A stretch of DNA of 64,000 nucleotides from Nocardia flavorosea (GTDB lineage Bacteria > Actinomycetota > Actinomycetes > Mycobacteriales > Mycobacteriaceae): NCBI RefSeq assembly GCF_015477805.1, contig NZ_JADLQL010000004.1, forward strand, positions 124,001-188,000, written 5' to 3'. Every line of letters begins with the position of its first letter. Position 1 is the first letter of the stretch. Below, piece by piece: positions 54,533 to 63,231 of the stretch. A model generated the notes under the pieces. The model saw nothing but the letters and a program-made list of their open reading frames with translations. It made no database searches and was not told the origin of the DNA. The position numbers and the translations under genes are program-made.

Positions 54533-55780
54533 TCACAGTTGCGCGGCGACGCGTTCGAGCCGGCTCTCGGTGAAGGAGGCGATCTGGTCGACGATCACCC
54601 GCACCCGGGCGGTGTCGTCGGCGGCGGCGTCCCACCACGGTTGCAGGAGGGGGTCGAGCGCGGCCGGTCCGGCGGCCAGCAGATGTTCCGCCACGGCGAT
54701 CAGGCGGTCCCGCTGGGCGGCCTGGCGCAGTTTGTGGTCGGGGTCGGACATGACGTAGCGCAGGGCGACGGTCTTCAGCATCGCGACCTCGGCCGCGGCG
54801 ACGGGCGGCACCAGCAGATCGGCGGCGTACCGGGCCGGTGGACCAGCGGTGGCCTCCTTGGTGGTGACGACCGCGGCGTTCGCGAACCGGCCCACGAGTT
54901 CGCTGGTGAGCCGCTTCAACGCGACCGAACTGCGCAACGTGCCGTCGTAGTGGAACACATCGGCGACCACCGGCAGCTCCGACAGCCGCTGCGCCGCGGC
55001 CACCAGATCGTCGACCGACAACGCGCGATGCTGCACATGTCCCAGCTCGGCCAGTGCCAGCCGCTCCACCGGGTCGGTCAGTGCGCGCAGGTCGATACGG
55101 CCGGCGATGATCCCGTCCTCCACATCGTGCACCGAGTAGGCGACATCGTCGGACCAGTCCATCACCTGGCATTCCAGCGCAGGCCGGCGTTCCGGGGCGT
55201 CCTTGCGCACCCAGGCCAGCCGGTCGGCATCCACTTCGTAGGCGCCGAATTTGCCGCCGGGTTCGGTGCGCTGCCACGGGTACTTGATGCAGGCGTCGAG
55301 GGCAGCGCGGGTGAGGTTGAGGCCGGCGCTGTGGCCATAGCAATCGAGAACCTTCGGTTCCAGCCTGGTCAGGATGCGCAGGTTCTGGGCATTGCCCTCG
55401 AAACCGCCGTGTTCGGCGGCGAAGATATCGAGAGCCTTCTCCCCGTTGTGCCCGTAGGGCGGATGGCCGATATCGTGCGCCAGACCCGCGAGTTCGGCCA
55501 GATCGGGGTCGCAACCGAGACCGTCGGCGATGCCGCGACCGATCTGGGCGACCTCCAGGGAGTGAGTGAGCCGGGTACGCGGGGTGTCGCCCTCACGGGG
55601 GCCCATGACCTGCGTTTTATCGGCCAGGCGCCGGAGCGCGGCCGAATGCAGCACCCGGGCACGGTCGCGCGCGAATTCGCTGCGGTGCCCGTTGCCGGCC
55701 TCGGCCCCGCCGCCGACCAGGCCGGCCGTTTTCGGGGCCTCGGTGACCAGGCGTTCTCGGTCGTGCTCGGTATAGGTCAT
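54533..55780 (-). CDS. dgt: Deoxyguanosinetriphosphate triphosphohydrolase-like protein
   Basis: A 415-residue HD-domain nucleotide hydrolase. RTRLTHSLEVAQIGR and LAGLAHDIGHPPYGHNGE hold the HD metal ligands, and MDWSDDVAYSVHD the final Asp. It releases triphosphate from dNTPs, which may control pool size beside the primase gene. ATG 55780 (YTEHDRERLVTEAPKTAGL) is chosen over one ten codons earlier, since homologues start near this point. Confidence 0.92.
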   Translation of the reverse strand: MTYTEHDRERLVTEAPKTAGLVGGGAEAGNGHRSEFARDRARVLHSAALRRLADKTQVMGPREGDTPRTRLTHSLEVAQIGRGIADGLGCDPDLAELAGLAHDIGHPPYGHNGEKALDIFAAEHGGFEGNAQNLRILTRLEPKVLDCYGHSAGLNLTRAALDACIKYPWQRTEPGGKFGAYEVDADRLAWVRKDAPERRPALECQVMDWSDDVAYSVHDVEDGIIAGRIDLRALTDPVERLALAELGHVQHRALSVDDLVAAAQRLSELPVVADVFHYDGTLRSSVALKRLTSELVGRFANAAVVTTKEATAGPPARYAADLLVPPVAAAEVAMLKTVALRYVMSDPDHKLRQAAQRDRLIAVAEHLLAAGPAALDPLLQPWWDAAADDTARVRVIVDQIASFTESRLERVAAQL

Positions 55781-55844
55781 CGCACCAAGTCTGCCACCGA
55801 GGAATGACATTCCGGGGTGTCCGGCGGCACCGGCCGGTGAAGTG

Positions 55845-56543
55845 TCACTGACCGGCGGTGTAGCTGAATTCGTCCGCCGAGAAATGGGTGAGCTGATACC
55901 AGAGCAGCGCAGCGGTCTCCCGGGCGATACCGTGCGCCTGCGATTCGCGCGTGTACACGGCCGGGCCGGTGCGGGTGGGCGCGGTCCACGCTTCGAGTCC
56001 GGCGTCGCGGGCCATGGTGCGGGTGCGCAGGGAATGCCAGGGGTCGCTCACGAGGACGGCGGATTCGAGCCCGCGTTCCTTCATCGCCGCCGCCACCGCC
56101 TCGACACTGCGCAGAGTGTCGGACCCCGTCTCCACGGCCAGCACCGCGTCCGCCGGCACACCGGCGTCGGTGAGATACATCTTCCCCGACGCCGCCTCGG
56201 TGTAGAGGTCGCCTTCCTGTTTCCCGCCGACCGTGATCACCAGATCCGAAACGCCCTGCGAATACAGCCGCTCGGCCTGGTACAGCCGGGCCTCGAACAC
56301 CGAGGACGGGGTTCCCGAGTACTGGGCGGCGCCGAGTACCACGATGGCGTCAGCCGGAGTGTAGTCCTCGATCCGCGCGACCTGCCATACCCGCACCGCC
56401 GTCCCGAACAGCAGCACCAGCCCCACCACCACGGCGCCGCTCAGCAACCGGCCCGTCCAGCGCAGGATCGCGGCGCCGAACCCGCGCCCGGGCCGGGGAT
56501 CGGTACGCGAGGCCGGTCGTGTGCGCGCGGGTGCCCAACTCAC
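55845..56543 (-). CDS. SanA/YdcF-like membrane protein (DUF218)
   Basis: A 232-residue protein with one N-terminal membrane helix (about 30-50, LLSGAVVVGLVLLFG) and an extracytoplasmic YdcF domain: ADAIVVLGAAQYSG, ARLYQAERLYSQGVSD, a TVGGKQEGD loop, TGSDTLRSVEAVAAA and VSDPWHSLRT. The family is tied to envelope integrity. GTG 56543 is the most likely start; a longer frame upstream has a Cys/Arg-rich, unlikely extension. It lies beside dgt, as in related genomes. Confidence 0.8.
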   Translation of the reverse strand: MSWAPARTRPASRTDPRPGRGFGAAILRWTGRLLSGAVVVGLVLLFGTAVRVWQVARIEDYTPADAIVVLGAAQYSGTPSSVFEARLYQAERLYSQGVSDLVITVGGKQEGDLYTEAASGKMYLTDAGVPADAVLAVETGSDTLRSVEAVAAAMKERGLESAVLVSDPWHSLRTRTMARDAGLEAWTAPTRTGPAVYTRESQAHGIARETAALLWYQLTHFSADEFSYTAGQ

Positions 56544-57458
56544 ATCGACAAGTCTGCCAGGCAGGTTCCGGCGGCCGAGCAGCGCGCACCTCGGCCCGGA
56601 AGCCGCCGATGCACAGGAGCCGCGGCACCGTTCTCCCTGTTCAGGGGTCGGGAATACGCGGGGATATCCGTCAGGGCACACTCGAGCAGCGCCGGAACCC
56701 GTCCAGTATCGGAAATATCGGGCCGGTGTTGTCACCCGAATCGTTATCGGATTCCGCCGGAACGGGCGAGCATGAGTGGCGCGCCGGTGTCACGACGCCT
56801 TTCTTCACGAGGGCGAAGGTCGTTCGACCCTCTCACCGTGTCAGCGGTGGCGTCATGTCGAGTGTCGCAGATTCCGCCCGGCACGGACCGGTGCCGGTCC
56901 GGGTGCCCGCCGACGAGATCGTGGTGAAAGCCGTTCCGAAGCTACGGATCACCGGACGCAGTACCGTGGTCGCCGATCAAGTCGAAGGGACGGCCGCGGC
57001 AAACTCTGGATACCGCTGTCGGAGCCGCCGTCTCGAGGTCCGGTGTGCGGCTGCGAGTTCGACGCCGGTCCGGAACCGATCGAAAGCTGGTGGGCCCTAC
57101 CGGCCCGACTCGGGCGACGGCCACCGAGGTCCCGAGCCGGCCCACCGGCCGAGAACAGGCGCGACTGCACCCGAAAACCGGATGGAACGGACAATTTCGG
57201 CGACGGGCCGTTGTCGTACGGTGAATATCCCATGGATCGGGATCGAACACCGGTAGATTGTGCTGCCGATACGAACATTTTGTGATTGGCTGTTCGTCGG
57301 CGAGATCTGCTGCGTCACCAGCCGTTCCCCGGGGACCACGGATCCGCCCTTACTTATGCGTCGAGCCGCAATGATGCGGCATGCCTTTGGACTGTTTTGG
57401 GAATCCTGGGAACAGGTGAACGGCCCGTGGCCGTCTCGGTGAGCATATGGAGTACACG
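56544..57458. other. Long non-coding or degenerate stretch
   Basis: About 915 bases between divergent genes. The only coding-like piece is a plus-strand frame near 56853 (SSVADSARHGPVPVRVPADE, ending soon after GRSTVVADQV), after which composition becomes frame-neutral. It may be the start of a decayed gene. No RNA gene or strong hairpin was recognised. Confidence 0.35.
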
Positions 57459-58361
57459 ATGCCTGGATGGAAGAACGCCGCAGCCGGACTGGCGATAAGC
57501 CTCGCCGCTGTCCTCGCCCCCGCGGTGGCCACGACGACTGCCCATGCGGCCCCGGCCCATTGCCCCGGCCTGTATGTGGTCGCGATTCCCGGAACCTGGG
57601 AGACCTCGAACGACGACCCCGGCAAGGGAATGCTCGCCGCTGTCACCGACGGCCTGCCCAACGGCGCATACACCGACTACGTCGCCTACGCGGCGACCGC
57701 GTTCCCGTGGGAGGGCGAGGTCTACGGCCGGTCCAAGAACGAAGCCGTCGACGATGCCCGCGGCCTGATCTCCGAGGTCGCGCGGCGCTGCGCCGGCACC
57801 CGGTTCGCGCTGCTGGGTTACAGCCAGGGAGCCGACGCCGCCGGTGACCTCGCCGCCGAAATCGGCACCGGGCTGGGCGTTGTCGCCGCCGATCGGGTCG
57901 CCCTGGTCGGTTTGATCGCCGACCCGCGCCGCTCCCCCACCGACAACCTGATCGGTCCGGCAGTACCAGGCGCCGGTGCCGGCGGCCCGCGGCTGACGGG
58001 CTTCGGCTGGCTGAGCAACCGCACCTACACCTTCTGCGCGGTGGGCGATCTGTACTGCTCCACCCCCGACGGTGATTTCGCGGCCCGGATCGCCGGGTTC
58101 TTCGCCCAGGTGTCGAATGCCGACCCGGCCCAGTTCGGCAACTATCACTCGCTGGGCCTCGAACTGCTCAACGACGCGCTCGCCGCGGGCGGGCTCGGCC
58201 TGCTGCACGACCAGCTCAACGGCGCAGCCTACGAGGAGCGTAAACAGCAGATCGACGATTTCGTGAAATCCGGTATCCACCAGAGCTACCCGCACTACCG
58301 GGTCGCCGGCAGTGCCACAGCACTGACCTGGCTGCGGCAGCAGCTCGTCGCCCTGGCCTGA
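57459..58361 (+). CDS. Secreted cutinase-family esterase
   Basis: A 300-residue cutinase-like protein with a Sec signal (MPGWKNAAAGLAISLAAVLA, cleavage after THAHA-like Ala near 31). The nucleophile lies in GYSQGAD, the acid in CAVGDLYC between paired cysteines, and the histidine probably in HQSYPHYR. Mycobacterial relatives hydrolyse lipid esters at the cell surface. ATG 57459 has GGAG 7 bases upstream; an ATG 4 codons earlier overlaps that site. Confidence 0.88.
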   Translation: MPGWKNAAAGLAISLAAVLAPAVATTTAHAAPAHCPGLYVVAIPGTWETSNDDPGKGMLAAVTDGLPNGAYTDYVAYAATAFPWEGEVYGRSKNEAVDDARGLISEVARRCAGTRFALLGYSQGADAAGDLAAEIGTGLGVVAADRVALVGLIADPRRSPTDNLIGPAVPGAGAGGPRLTGFGWLSNRTYTFCAVGDLYCSTPDGDFAARIAGFFAQVSNADPAQFGNYHSLGLELLNDALAAGGLGLLHDQLNGAAYEERKQQIDDFVKSGIHQSYPHYRVAGSATALTWLRQQLVALA

Positions 58362-58414
58362 CCGGAACCGGCACTACGGCCCGGCCACACCACGGCCGGG
58401 CCGCCGGTAGCTGA

Positions 58415-59092
58415 TCACCAGCCGCGACTCTTCCATTCGGCCAGTTGGGGCCGTTCGTCGCCGAGGGTGGTGTCGTCCCCGTGGCCGGGGTAGACGACCG
58501 TATCGTCGCCGTAGCGGCCGAACAGCTTGCTGGTGACGCCGTCGAGCAGGGTGGTGAAATCCTCCGGGCGCCAGGTCTTGCCGATACCGCCGGGAAAAAG
58601 GCAGTCCCCGGTGAACAGATGAGTCCGGCCGGACCCGTCGGTCAGGGCCAGCGTGACCGAGCCGGGGGTGTGCCCGACCAGATGGATGACCTCGAGCGTG
58701 AGGTCGCCGACGGTGACGCTGTCTCCCTCGGCCAGCAATCGCTGTGGAGTGACCGGCAGCGGTTCGGCGTCCAGCGCATGCGCGGCGGTCGGCGCGCCGG
58801 TCGCTTCGGCGACGGCGGCGAGGGCCTGCCAGTGGTCGGGATGCTGATGGGTGGTGACGATGAGACCGATCCCGTCCGGGGCGGCCTGCCCGACCAGATC
58901 GACGATCCGCTCGGCGTCGTTGGCCGCGTCGATGAGCAGTGCCGCGCCGGTGGCGGCGCACTGCACGAGATAAGTGTTGTTGTCCATCGGGCCGACCGAC
59001 ATCTTGGTGACCCGGGCGCCCGGCACCTCCCGGCGTTGCGCCGCGCCACCCGATTCGACGTGGCCCGTGTAGGTCGTTTCGATGGTGATCAC
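58415..59092 (-). CDS. Metallo-beta-lactamase-fold hydrolase (glyoxalase II-like)
   Basis: A 225-residue MBL-fold protein with the metal motif THQHPDHW (HxHxDH), His in VGHTPGS, Asp in FTGDCLFP and the final His in YPGHGDDT. The pattern and length fit hydroxyacylglutathione-hydrolase-like or mycothiol-dependent thioester hydrolases. The N-terminal 30 residues are variable. It converges on the cutinase gene. Substrate not known. Confidence 0.85.
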   Translation of the reverse strand: MITIETTYTGHVESGGAAQRREVPGARVTKMSVGPMDNNTYLVQCAATGAALLIDAANDAERIVDLVGQAAPDGIGLIVTTHQHPDHWQALAAVAEATGAPTAAHALDAEPLPVTPQRLLAEGDSVTVGDLTLEVIHLVGHTPGSVTLALTDGSGRTHLFTGDCLFPGGIGKTWRPEDFTTLLDGVTSKLFGRYGDDTVVYPGHGDDTTLGDERPQLAEWKSRGW

Positions 59093-59236
59093 ACCCCGAT
59101 GCTAGCGAGGACCGGCAGGATGCCCGCTCCGGGACCGGACGGCAGCCGTCGGCGAGACACAGACGTGAACCGGCCGGTTTGTTCTGATCTGCGCAGGGTA
59201 CTGCGGCTACCGCCCAACGAGGATAAGGAGAGGTTC

Positions 59237-59497
59237 ATGCGAAAGACCGTTGCAGTCGCTCTATCGTCCCTCGTTCTGACTTTCGGCGGAGTGGGCGTTG
59301 TCGCGGCCGATCCGCTGGAACAGCCGCAACCACCGGCGATCGCACAGGGCAACATGGACAACGACCATGAGAAGGAGAGTGACAAGACCGGCCTGTGGGG
59401 CCTGCTCGGGCTCCTGGGCCTGCTCGGTTTGGGCGGGCTGGCCAAGAAGAACAAGGATGTGACGCGTTACGACAGCACCAACCCACCCCGGCGCTGA
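59237..59497 (+). CDS. Small secreted protein with WGxxGxxG C-terminal motif
   Basis: An 86-residue protein with a signal peptide (MRKTVAVALSSLVLTF..., cleavage after VVAA near 23), a short acidic linker (NDHEKESDK) and a C-terminal WGLLGLLGLLGLGGLAKKNK. This hydrophobic, glycine-spaced tail followed by lysines looks like a WGxxGxxG-type sorting or anchoring signal. ATG 59237 follows AAGGAGAGG. Function unknown. Confidence 0.75.
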   Translation: MRKTVAVALSSLVLTFGGVGVVAADPLEQPQPPAIAQGNMDNDHEKESDKTGLWGLLGLLGLLGLGGLAKKNKDVTRYDSTNPPRR

Positions 59498-59531
59498 CGC
59501 ACTCGCACCTCCCCTGTGTGAACCGCGGGAG

Positions 59532-59579
59532 GCCGGCGCGGCAGAGCGGACCGCAGGACAGTCCGCGAACCGCGCCGGC
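59532..59579. terminator. Branched hairpin between small secreted gene and glyS
   Basis: Outer stem GCCGGCGCGG/CCGCGCCGGC (10 bp) encloses an inner stem GCGGA/TCCGC. It is centred in the convergent spacer. Confidence 0.6.
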
Positions 59580-59599
59580 ACTCCGTCGCAGATCGCGCG

Positions 59600-61000
59600 C
59601 TAGCAGCCGAGCAGCCGCTGCGCCAGATAACCCTCCACCTGGTCGAGGGCGATCCGCTCCTGGGACATCGAGTCGCGTTCCCGGACCGTCACCGCCTGAT
59701 CTTCGAGGGTGTCGAAATCGACCGTGATGCAGAACGGGGTACCGATTTCGTCCTGGCGGCGGTAGCGGCGGCCGATGGCGCCGGCGTCGTCGAATTCGAT
59801 ATTCCAGTTCCGGCGCAGCCGCGCGGCGAGATCCTTGGCCTTCGGCGTGAGATCGGCGTTCCGCGACAGCGGCAGCACGGCGGCCTTGACCGGGGCGAGC
59901 CGCCGGTCCAGCCGCAGCACCGTGCGCTTGTCCACGCCGCCCTTCGCGTTCGGGGCCTCGTCCTCGGCGTAGGCGTCGACCAGGAAGGCCATCAGTGACC
60001 GGGTCAGACCGGCCGCGGGTTCGATCACGTAGGGGATATAGCGTTCCTCGGCGGTCTGGTCGTAGTAGCTGAGGTCGACACCCGAGTGTTTGGCGTGGGT
60101 GGCCAGGTCGTAATCGGTGCGGTTGGCGATACCTTCCAGTTCACCCCATTCGCCGCCGGTGAAACCGAACCGGTACTCGATATCGGTGGTCCCGGCCGAA
60201 TAATGCGACAGCTTCTCTTTGGGGTGTTCGAACAGGCGCAGGTTCTCCGGGTCGATACCGAGGTCGGTGTACCAGGAGAAACGAGTATCGATCCAGTACT
60301 TGTGCCATTCGGCGTCCTCGCCCGGTTTGACGAAGAACTCCATCTCCATCTGCTCGAATTCGCGGGTGCGGAAGATGAAGTTGCCGGGGGTGATCTCGTT
60401 GCGGAAGCTCTTACCGATCTGGGCGATACCGAACGGCGGCTTCTTACGCGCGGTGGTTTCGACGTTCTTGTAGTTGACGAAGATGCCCTGCGCGGTTTCG
60501 GGGCGCAGGTAGTGCAGGCCCTCTTCGTCGTCCACCGGGCCGAGATAGGTCTTCAACAGGCCGGAGAAGTTACGCGGTTCGGTCCATTTGCCGGGCTGGC
60601 CGGTTTCCGGATCGTTGATATCGGCCAGGCCGTTGGCCGGCGGGCGACCGTGTTTGGCCTCGTAGGCCTCGAGCAGATGGTCGGCACGGTAGCGCTTGTG
60701 GGTGTGCAGGGATTCCACCAGCGGGTCGGTGAAGGTTTCCACGTGCCCCGAGGCCACCCAGACCTGCCGGGGCAGGATCACCGACGAGTCGAGGCCCACC
60801 ACGTCCTCGCGGCTGGTGACCATGGAGCGCCACCACTGCTTTTTGATGTTCTCCTTGAGTTCGACGCCCAGCGGACCGTAGTCCCACGCCGATTTGGTAC
60901 CGCCGTAGATCTCACCACACGGGTACACCAGCCCCCGGCGCTTGGCGAGGTTGGCAACGGTGTCCACCTTCGACTTGGGTGCCACGCGAGAACTCTCCAT
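59600..61000 (-). CDS. glyS: Glycyl-tRNA synthetase, single-chain alpha2 type
   Basis: A 466-residue class II synthetase of the eukaryote/archaeal-like homodimeric type used by actinobacteria. KRRGLVYPCGEIYGGTKSAWDYGP is split here as KRRGLVYPCGEIYGG and SAWDYGPLG at the N-terminus, with class II motif 2 around FRNEITPGNFIFRTREFEQME, and the anticodon-binding C-terminal domain after about 360 (LAPVKAAVLPLS). It charges tRNA-Gly. It is divergent from smtB-zur, the order known in mycobacteria. Confidence 0.96.
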   Translation of the reverse strand: MESSRVAPKSKVDTVANLAKRRGLVYPCGEIYGGTKSAWDYGPLGVELKENIKKQWWRSMVTSREDVVGLDSSVILPRQVWVASGHVETFTDPLVESLHTHKRYRADHLLEAYEAKHGRPPANGLADINDPETGQPGKWTEPRNFSGLLKTYLGPVDDEEGLHYLRPETAQGIFVNYKNVETTARKKPPFGIAQIGKSFRNEITPGNFIFRTREFEQMEMEFFVKPGEDAEWHKYWIDTRFSWYTDLGIDPENLRLFEHPKEKLSHYSAGTTDIEYRFGFTGGEWGELEGIANRTDYDLATHAKHSGVDLSYYDQTAEERYIPYVIEPAAGLTRSLMAFLVDAYAEDEAPNAKGGVDKRTVLRLDRRLAPVKAAVLPLSRNADLTPKAKDLAARLRRNWNIEFDDAGAIGRRYRRQDEIGTPFCITVDFDTLEDQAVTVRERDSMSQERIALDQVEGYLAQRLLGC

Positions 61001-61220
61001 CCACTACGTAATCGCCAGTAGTTACGCTGCCCGGATCGGGCACACGTGATCGCGGCTGCCGGTAGTTGTCCGGGCGTGACCGGCGATCGGGTTACAGCCT
61101 AATGGGCACGGTTGGGCGCAGCCCATCCGCAGTCCGCGCACGACCGGAGCGGAGGCGGAGGTATCGCCGAGGGCCGGCACCGTCATGGGATTTCGGACCC
61201 GCATCGGCGTGGGCATTTGA

Positions 61221-61240
61221 CATGCATATCCATGCATATC
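61221..61240. promoter_or_regulatory. Tandem decamer in the glyS/smtB promoter region
   Basis: CATGCATATC occurs twice in direct succession, 33 bases before the smtB ATG. Each copy holds the self-complementary ATGCAT, so the two also form an inverted repeat. The place and AT-richness suit an ArsR/SmtB-type operator for autorepression. Confidence 0.55.
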
Positions 61241-61273
61241 AAAATGGAACCGGTTTCCAATAAGGAGTGGACC

Positions 61274-61624
61274 ATGACAACCGATACCGTAGCCGCCGCC
61301 CACAACCCCTACCGCTCCCCCGCACCGGCCCCGATCCCGGCCCGGACGGTGCTGGAGAACGCCGGTGAGCTGCTGCGCGCGCTGGCCGCCCCCGTTCGCA
61401 TCGCCATCGTGCTACAACTGCGGGAGTCGCCGCGCTGTGTGCACGAACTGGTGGATGCCCTTGGGGTCACACAGCCGCTGGTCAGCCAGCATCTACGGAT
61501 TCTGAAATCGGCCGGGGTGGTACACGGCGAGCGTTCGGGCCGGGAGGTCCTCTACGAACTCGTCGACGACCATTTGGCGCATATCGTGGTCGATGCAGTA
61601 GCGCACGCCGAAGAAGAAGGGTAA
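61274..61624 (+). CDS. smtB: SmtB-like ArsR-family zinc sensor
   Basis: A 116-residue winged-helix repressor. The recognition region reads VHELVDALGVTQPLVSQHLRIL, and the last helix contains D-x-H-x10-H-x2-E (DDHLAH ... AHAEE), the complete alpha-5 zinc site of SmtB/CzrA proteins. Metal binding should release it from DNA. ATG 61274 follows AAGGAG. zur starts 3 bases after its stop. The pair matches the mycobacterial SmtB-Zur operon, in which SmtB represses its own operon until zinc is high. Confidence 0.92.
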   Translation: MTTDTVAAAHNPYRSPAPAPIPARTVLENAGELLRALAAPVRIAIVLQLRESPRCVHELVDALGVTQPLVSQHLRILKSAGVVHGERSGREVLYELVDDHLAHIVVDAVAHAEEEG

Positions 61625-61627
61625 TTC

Positions 61628-62068
61628 GTGTCCGAGAGCCTGGTCACCGCGAAAGGGACCGCCAGACAGAAAGCAGTCGGCATTCGCACCACGCGGCAGC
61701 GTAATGCGATCGCTGCGCTCCTGGAGGATATCGACAGGTTCCGGTCGGCCCAGGAGCTACACGACGAGCTACGCCGGCGCGGCGAAGGTATCGGGTTGAC
61801 CACCGTCTACCGCACCCTGCAATCGCTCGCCGACGCCGGCATGGTGGATGTGCTGCGCACGGACAACGGGGAGTCGGTGTATCGGCAGTGCTCCAACGGG
61901 CACCATCACCATCTCGTCTGCCGGCACTGCGGGCGGACGGTCGAGGTTGCGGGGCCGACCGTCGAGAAGTGGGCCGCCGCCACGGCGGCCGATCACGGGT
62001 TCACCGAGGTCAGCCACACGCTGGAGATCTTCGGCACCTGCCACTCCTGCGCCGAGGTCCGCGGCTGA
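61628..62068 (+). CDS. zur: Zinc uptake regulator Zur (Fur family)
   Basis: A 146-residue Fur-family protein: winged helix at about 20-85 (TTVYRTLQSLADAGMVDVL), the metal-rich CSNGHHHHLVCRHCG hinge region, and a C-terminal CHSC, making the two CxxC pairs of a structural zinc site. When zinc-loaded it represses zinc-uptake genes. The start GTG 61628 is tightly coupled to smtB, so zinc would relieve SmtB repression and raise Zur. Confidence 0.93.
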   Translation: MSESLVTAKGTARQKAVGIRTTRQRNAIAALLEDIDRFRSAQELHDELRRRGEGIGLTTVYRTLQSLADAGMVDVLRTDNGESVYRQCSNGHHHHLVCRHCGRTVEVAGPTVEKWAAATAADHGFTEVSHTLEIFGTCHSCAEVRG

Positions 62069-62097
62069 CCCACCCGAGCGGGTGATACCGCACAAAC

Positions 62098-62132
62098 GCG
62101 GCCCGCTGTCCGTCGACCGGACAGCGGGCCGC
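62098..62132. terminator. Terminator after zur, convergent
   Basis: A perfect 15-bp stem (GCGGCCCGCTGTCCG / CGGACAGCGGGCCGC) with a 5-base loop, between zur and the convergent membrane-protein gene; probably bidirectional. Confidence 0.8.
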
Positions 62133-62152
62133 ATCGTTCGCGAAAAGCCGGG

Positions 62153-63127
62153 TCAGGCAGGGACCGGTACCGCCCCCGCATCCTCCACGGATTCGGAACG
62201 ACGGCCGTCCCGCAGGACTCCGGCGCCGAGCAGCACCAGCGCCAGCACAGCCCAGCCGATCAGCACCAGCAGCGGACCCTGCGCGCCCGCCCAGTCGAAG
62301 AAGGCGACCGAACGGATCAGTGAGGCCGCGGCGCCCGGGGGCAGCAGCTGGCCGATCGTCCCCCACGGTTGCGGCAGCAGTTCCGGCGCCGAGGTTGCGG
62401 CGGAGAACGGATTGCCGATGAGCAGCATCACCAGGGCCGCGATCCCGATCCCGGCGCGACCGATCACGGTGGCCAGACCGGTGACGGCGCCGGCGACGGC
62501 GAACGAGACCAGGCCGGCCACCAGGGACAGCTCCAGATACGGCCCGGGCACGATGGACAGCCAGGTCTGGGTGACCAGCATGCTCAGCAGACCGCCCGCG
62601 ATACCGAAGGTGAACACCCCCGCGATCCGCCCGGTCGCCGAGGGGATCAACAGGGTCAGCAGCACTCCCCCGGCGATTCCGGCCATCACCAGCGGCAAGG
62701 CCATGGCACCGAAACCGGCGCCACGCGGATCGTCGGGGTCACCGGCGACCACATCTTCGACCTGCACGGGCGGCGTTCCGGACATCTGCTGACCGATCTG
62801 GGTCAGCTGCTGGGCCACCGCCGGGCTCGCACCGGAGGCGACCAGCATCCGCGGCGCCCCGTTGCCGGTAACGATCGCGCCGTAGACCTCGCGGTCGCCG
62901 ATGGCCGCCCGGGCAGCGGCCTCGTCGGGCACGACGGTCAGTTCGAAGGCACCCGGACTCTGCCCGGCCAACCGCGTTTCGACCATCTCGGCCTGCGGCC
63001 CCGCGACGGCCAGCGGCAGGTCGCGCGGGGCGATATTGGTCGCCGGCCAGGCGAAGGCGATCAGCATCAGCGCTTGGAGCAGGGCCGCGCCCAGCCCGAT
63101 GGCCACGGCGCGCTGGATGACGTTCAT
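62153..63127 (-). CDS. ABC-2-like/YhgE-like membrane protein
   Basis: A 324-residue membrane protein: one N-terminal helix (about 8-28), an extracytoplasmic domain of about 120 residues, then five or six helices from about 145 on and a short cytosolic tail. This is the layout of YhgE/Pip or ABC-2-type permease-like efflux proteins. ATG 63127 is clear. The divergent TetR gene with a palindrome in between suggests it is the regulated transporter. The compound exported is unknown. Confidence 0.78.
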   Translation of the reverse strand: MNVIQRAVAIGLGAALLQALMLIAFAWPATNIAPRDLPLAVAGPQAEMVETRLAGQSPGAFELTVVPDEAAARAAIGDREVYGAIVTGNGAPRMLVASGASPAVAQQLTQIGQQMSGTPPVQVEDVVAGDPDDPRGAGFGAMALPLVMAGIAGGVLLTLLIPSATGRIAGVFTFGIAGGLLSMLVTQTWLSIVPGPYLELSLVAGLVSFAVAGAVTGLATVIGRAGIGIAALVMLLIGNPFSAATSAPELLPQPWGTIGQLLPPGAAASLIRSVAFFDWAGAQGPLLVLIGWAVLALVLLGAGVLRDGRRSESVEDAGAVPVPA

Positions 63128-63205
63128 GACGTTCTCCCAGAAATCGAAGGCTCGTTCTTTTTAACGATGAGCCCACCGTCCCATCGGGTGCCGCAACTTG
63201 TCAAG

Positions 63206-63219
63206 AACGAATATTCGTT
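63206..63219. promoter_or_regulatory. Perfect palindrome in the TetR/membrane-protein promoter
   Basis: AACGAATATTCGTT, a 14-base perfect palindrome 12 bases before the TetR ATG and 78 bases from the divergent start. A likely TetR operator controlling both genes. Confidence 0.65.
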
Positions 63220-63231
63220 TTAGTTTGGGGT

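Noticed and set aside
52830..54758. A 642-codon plus-strand open frame
   Set aside because: It is the antisense of dnaG and dgt, with composition typical of a shadow frame.
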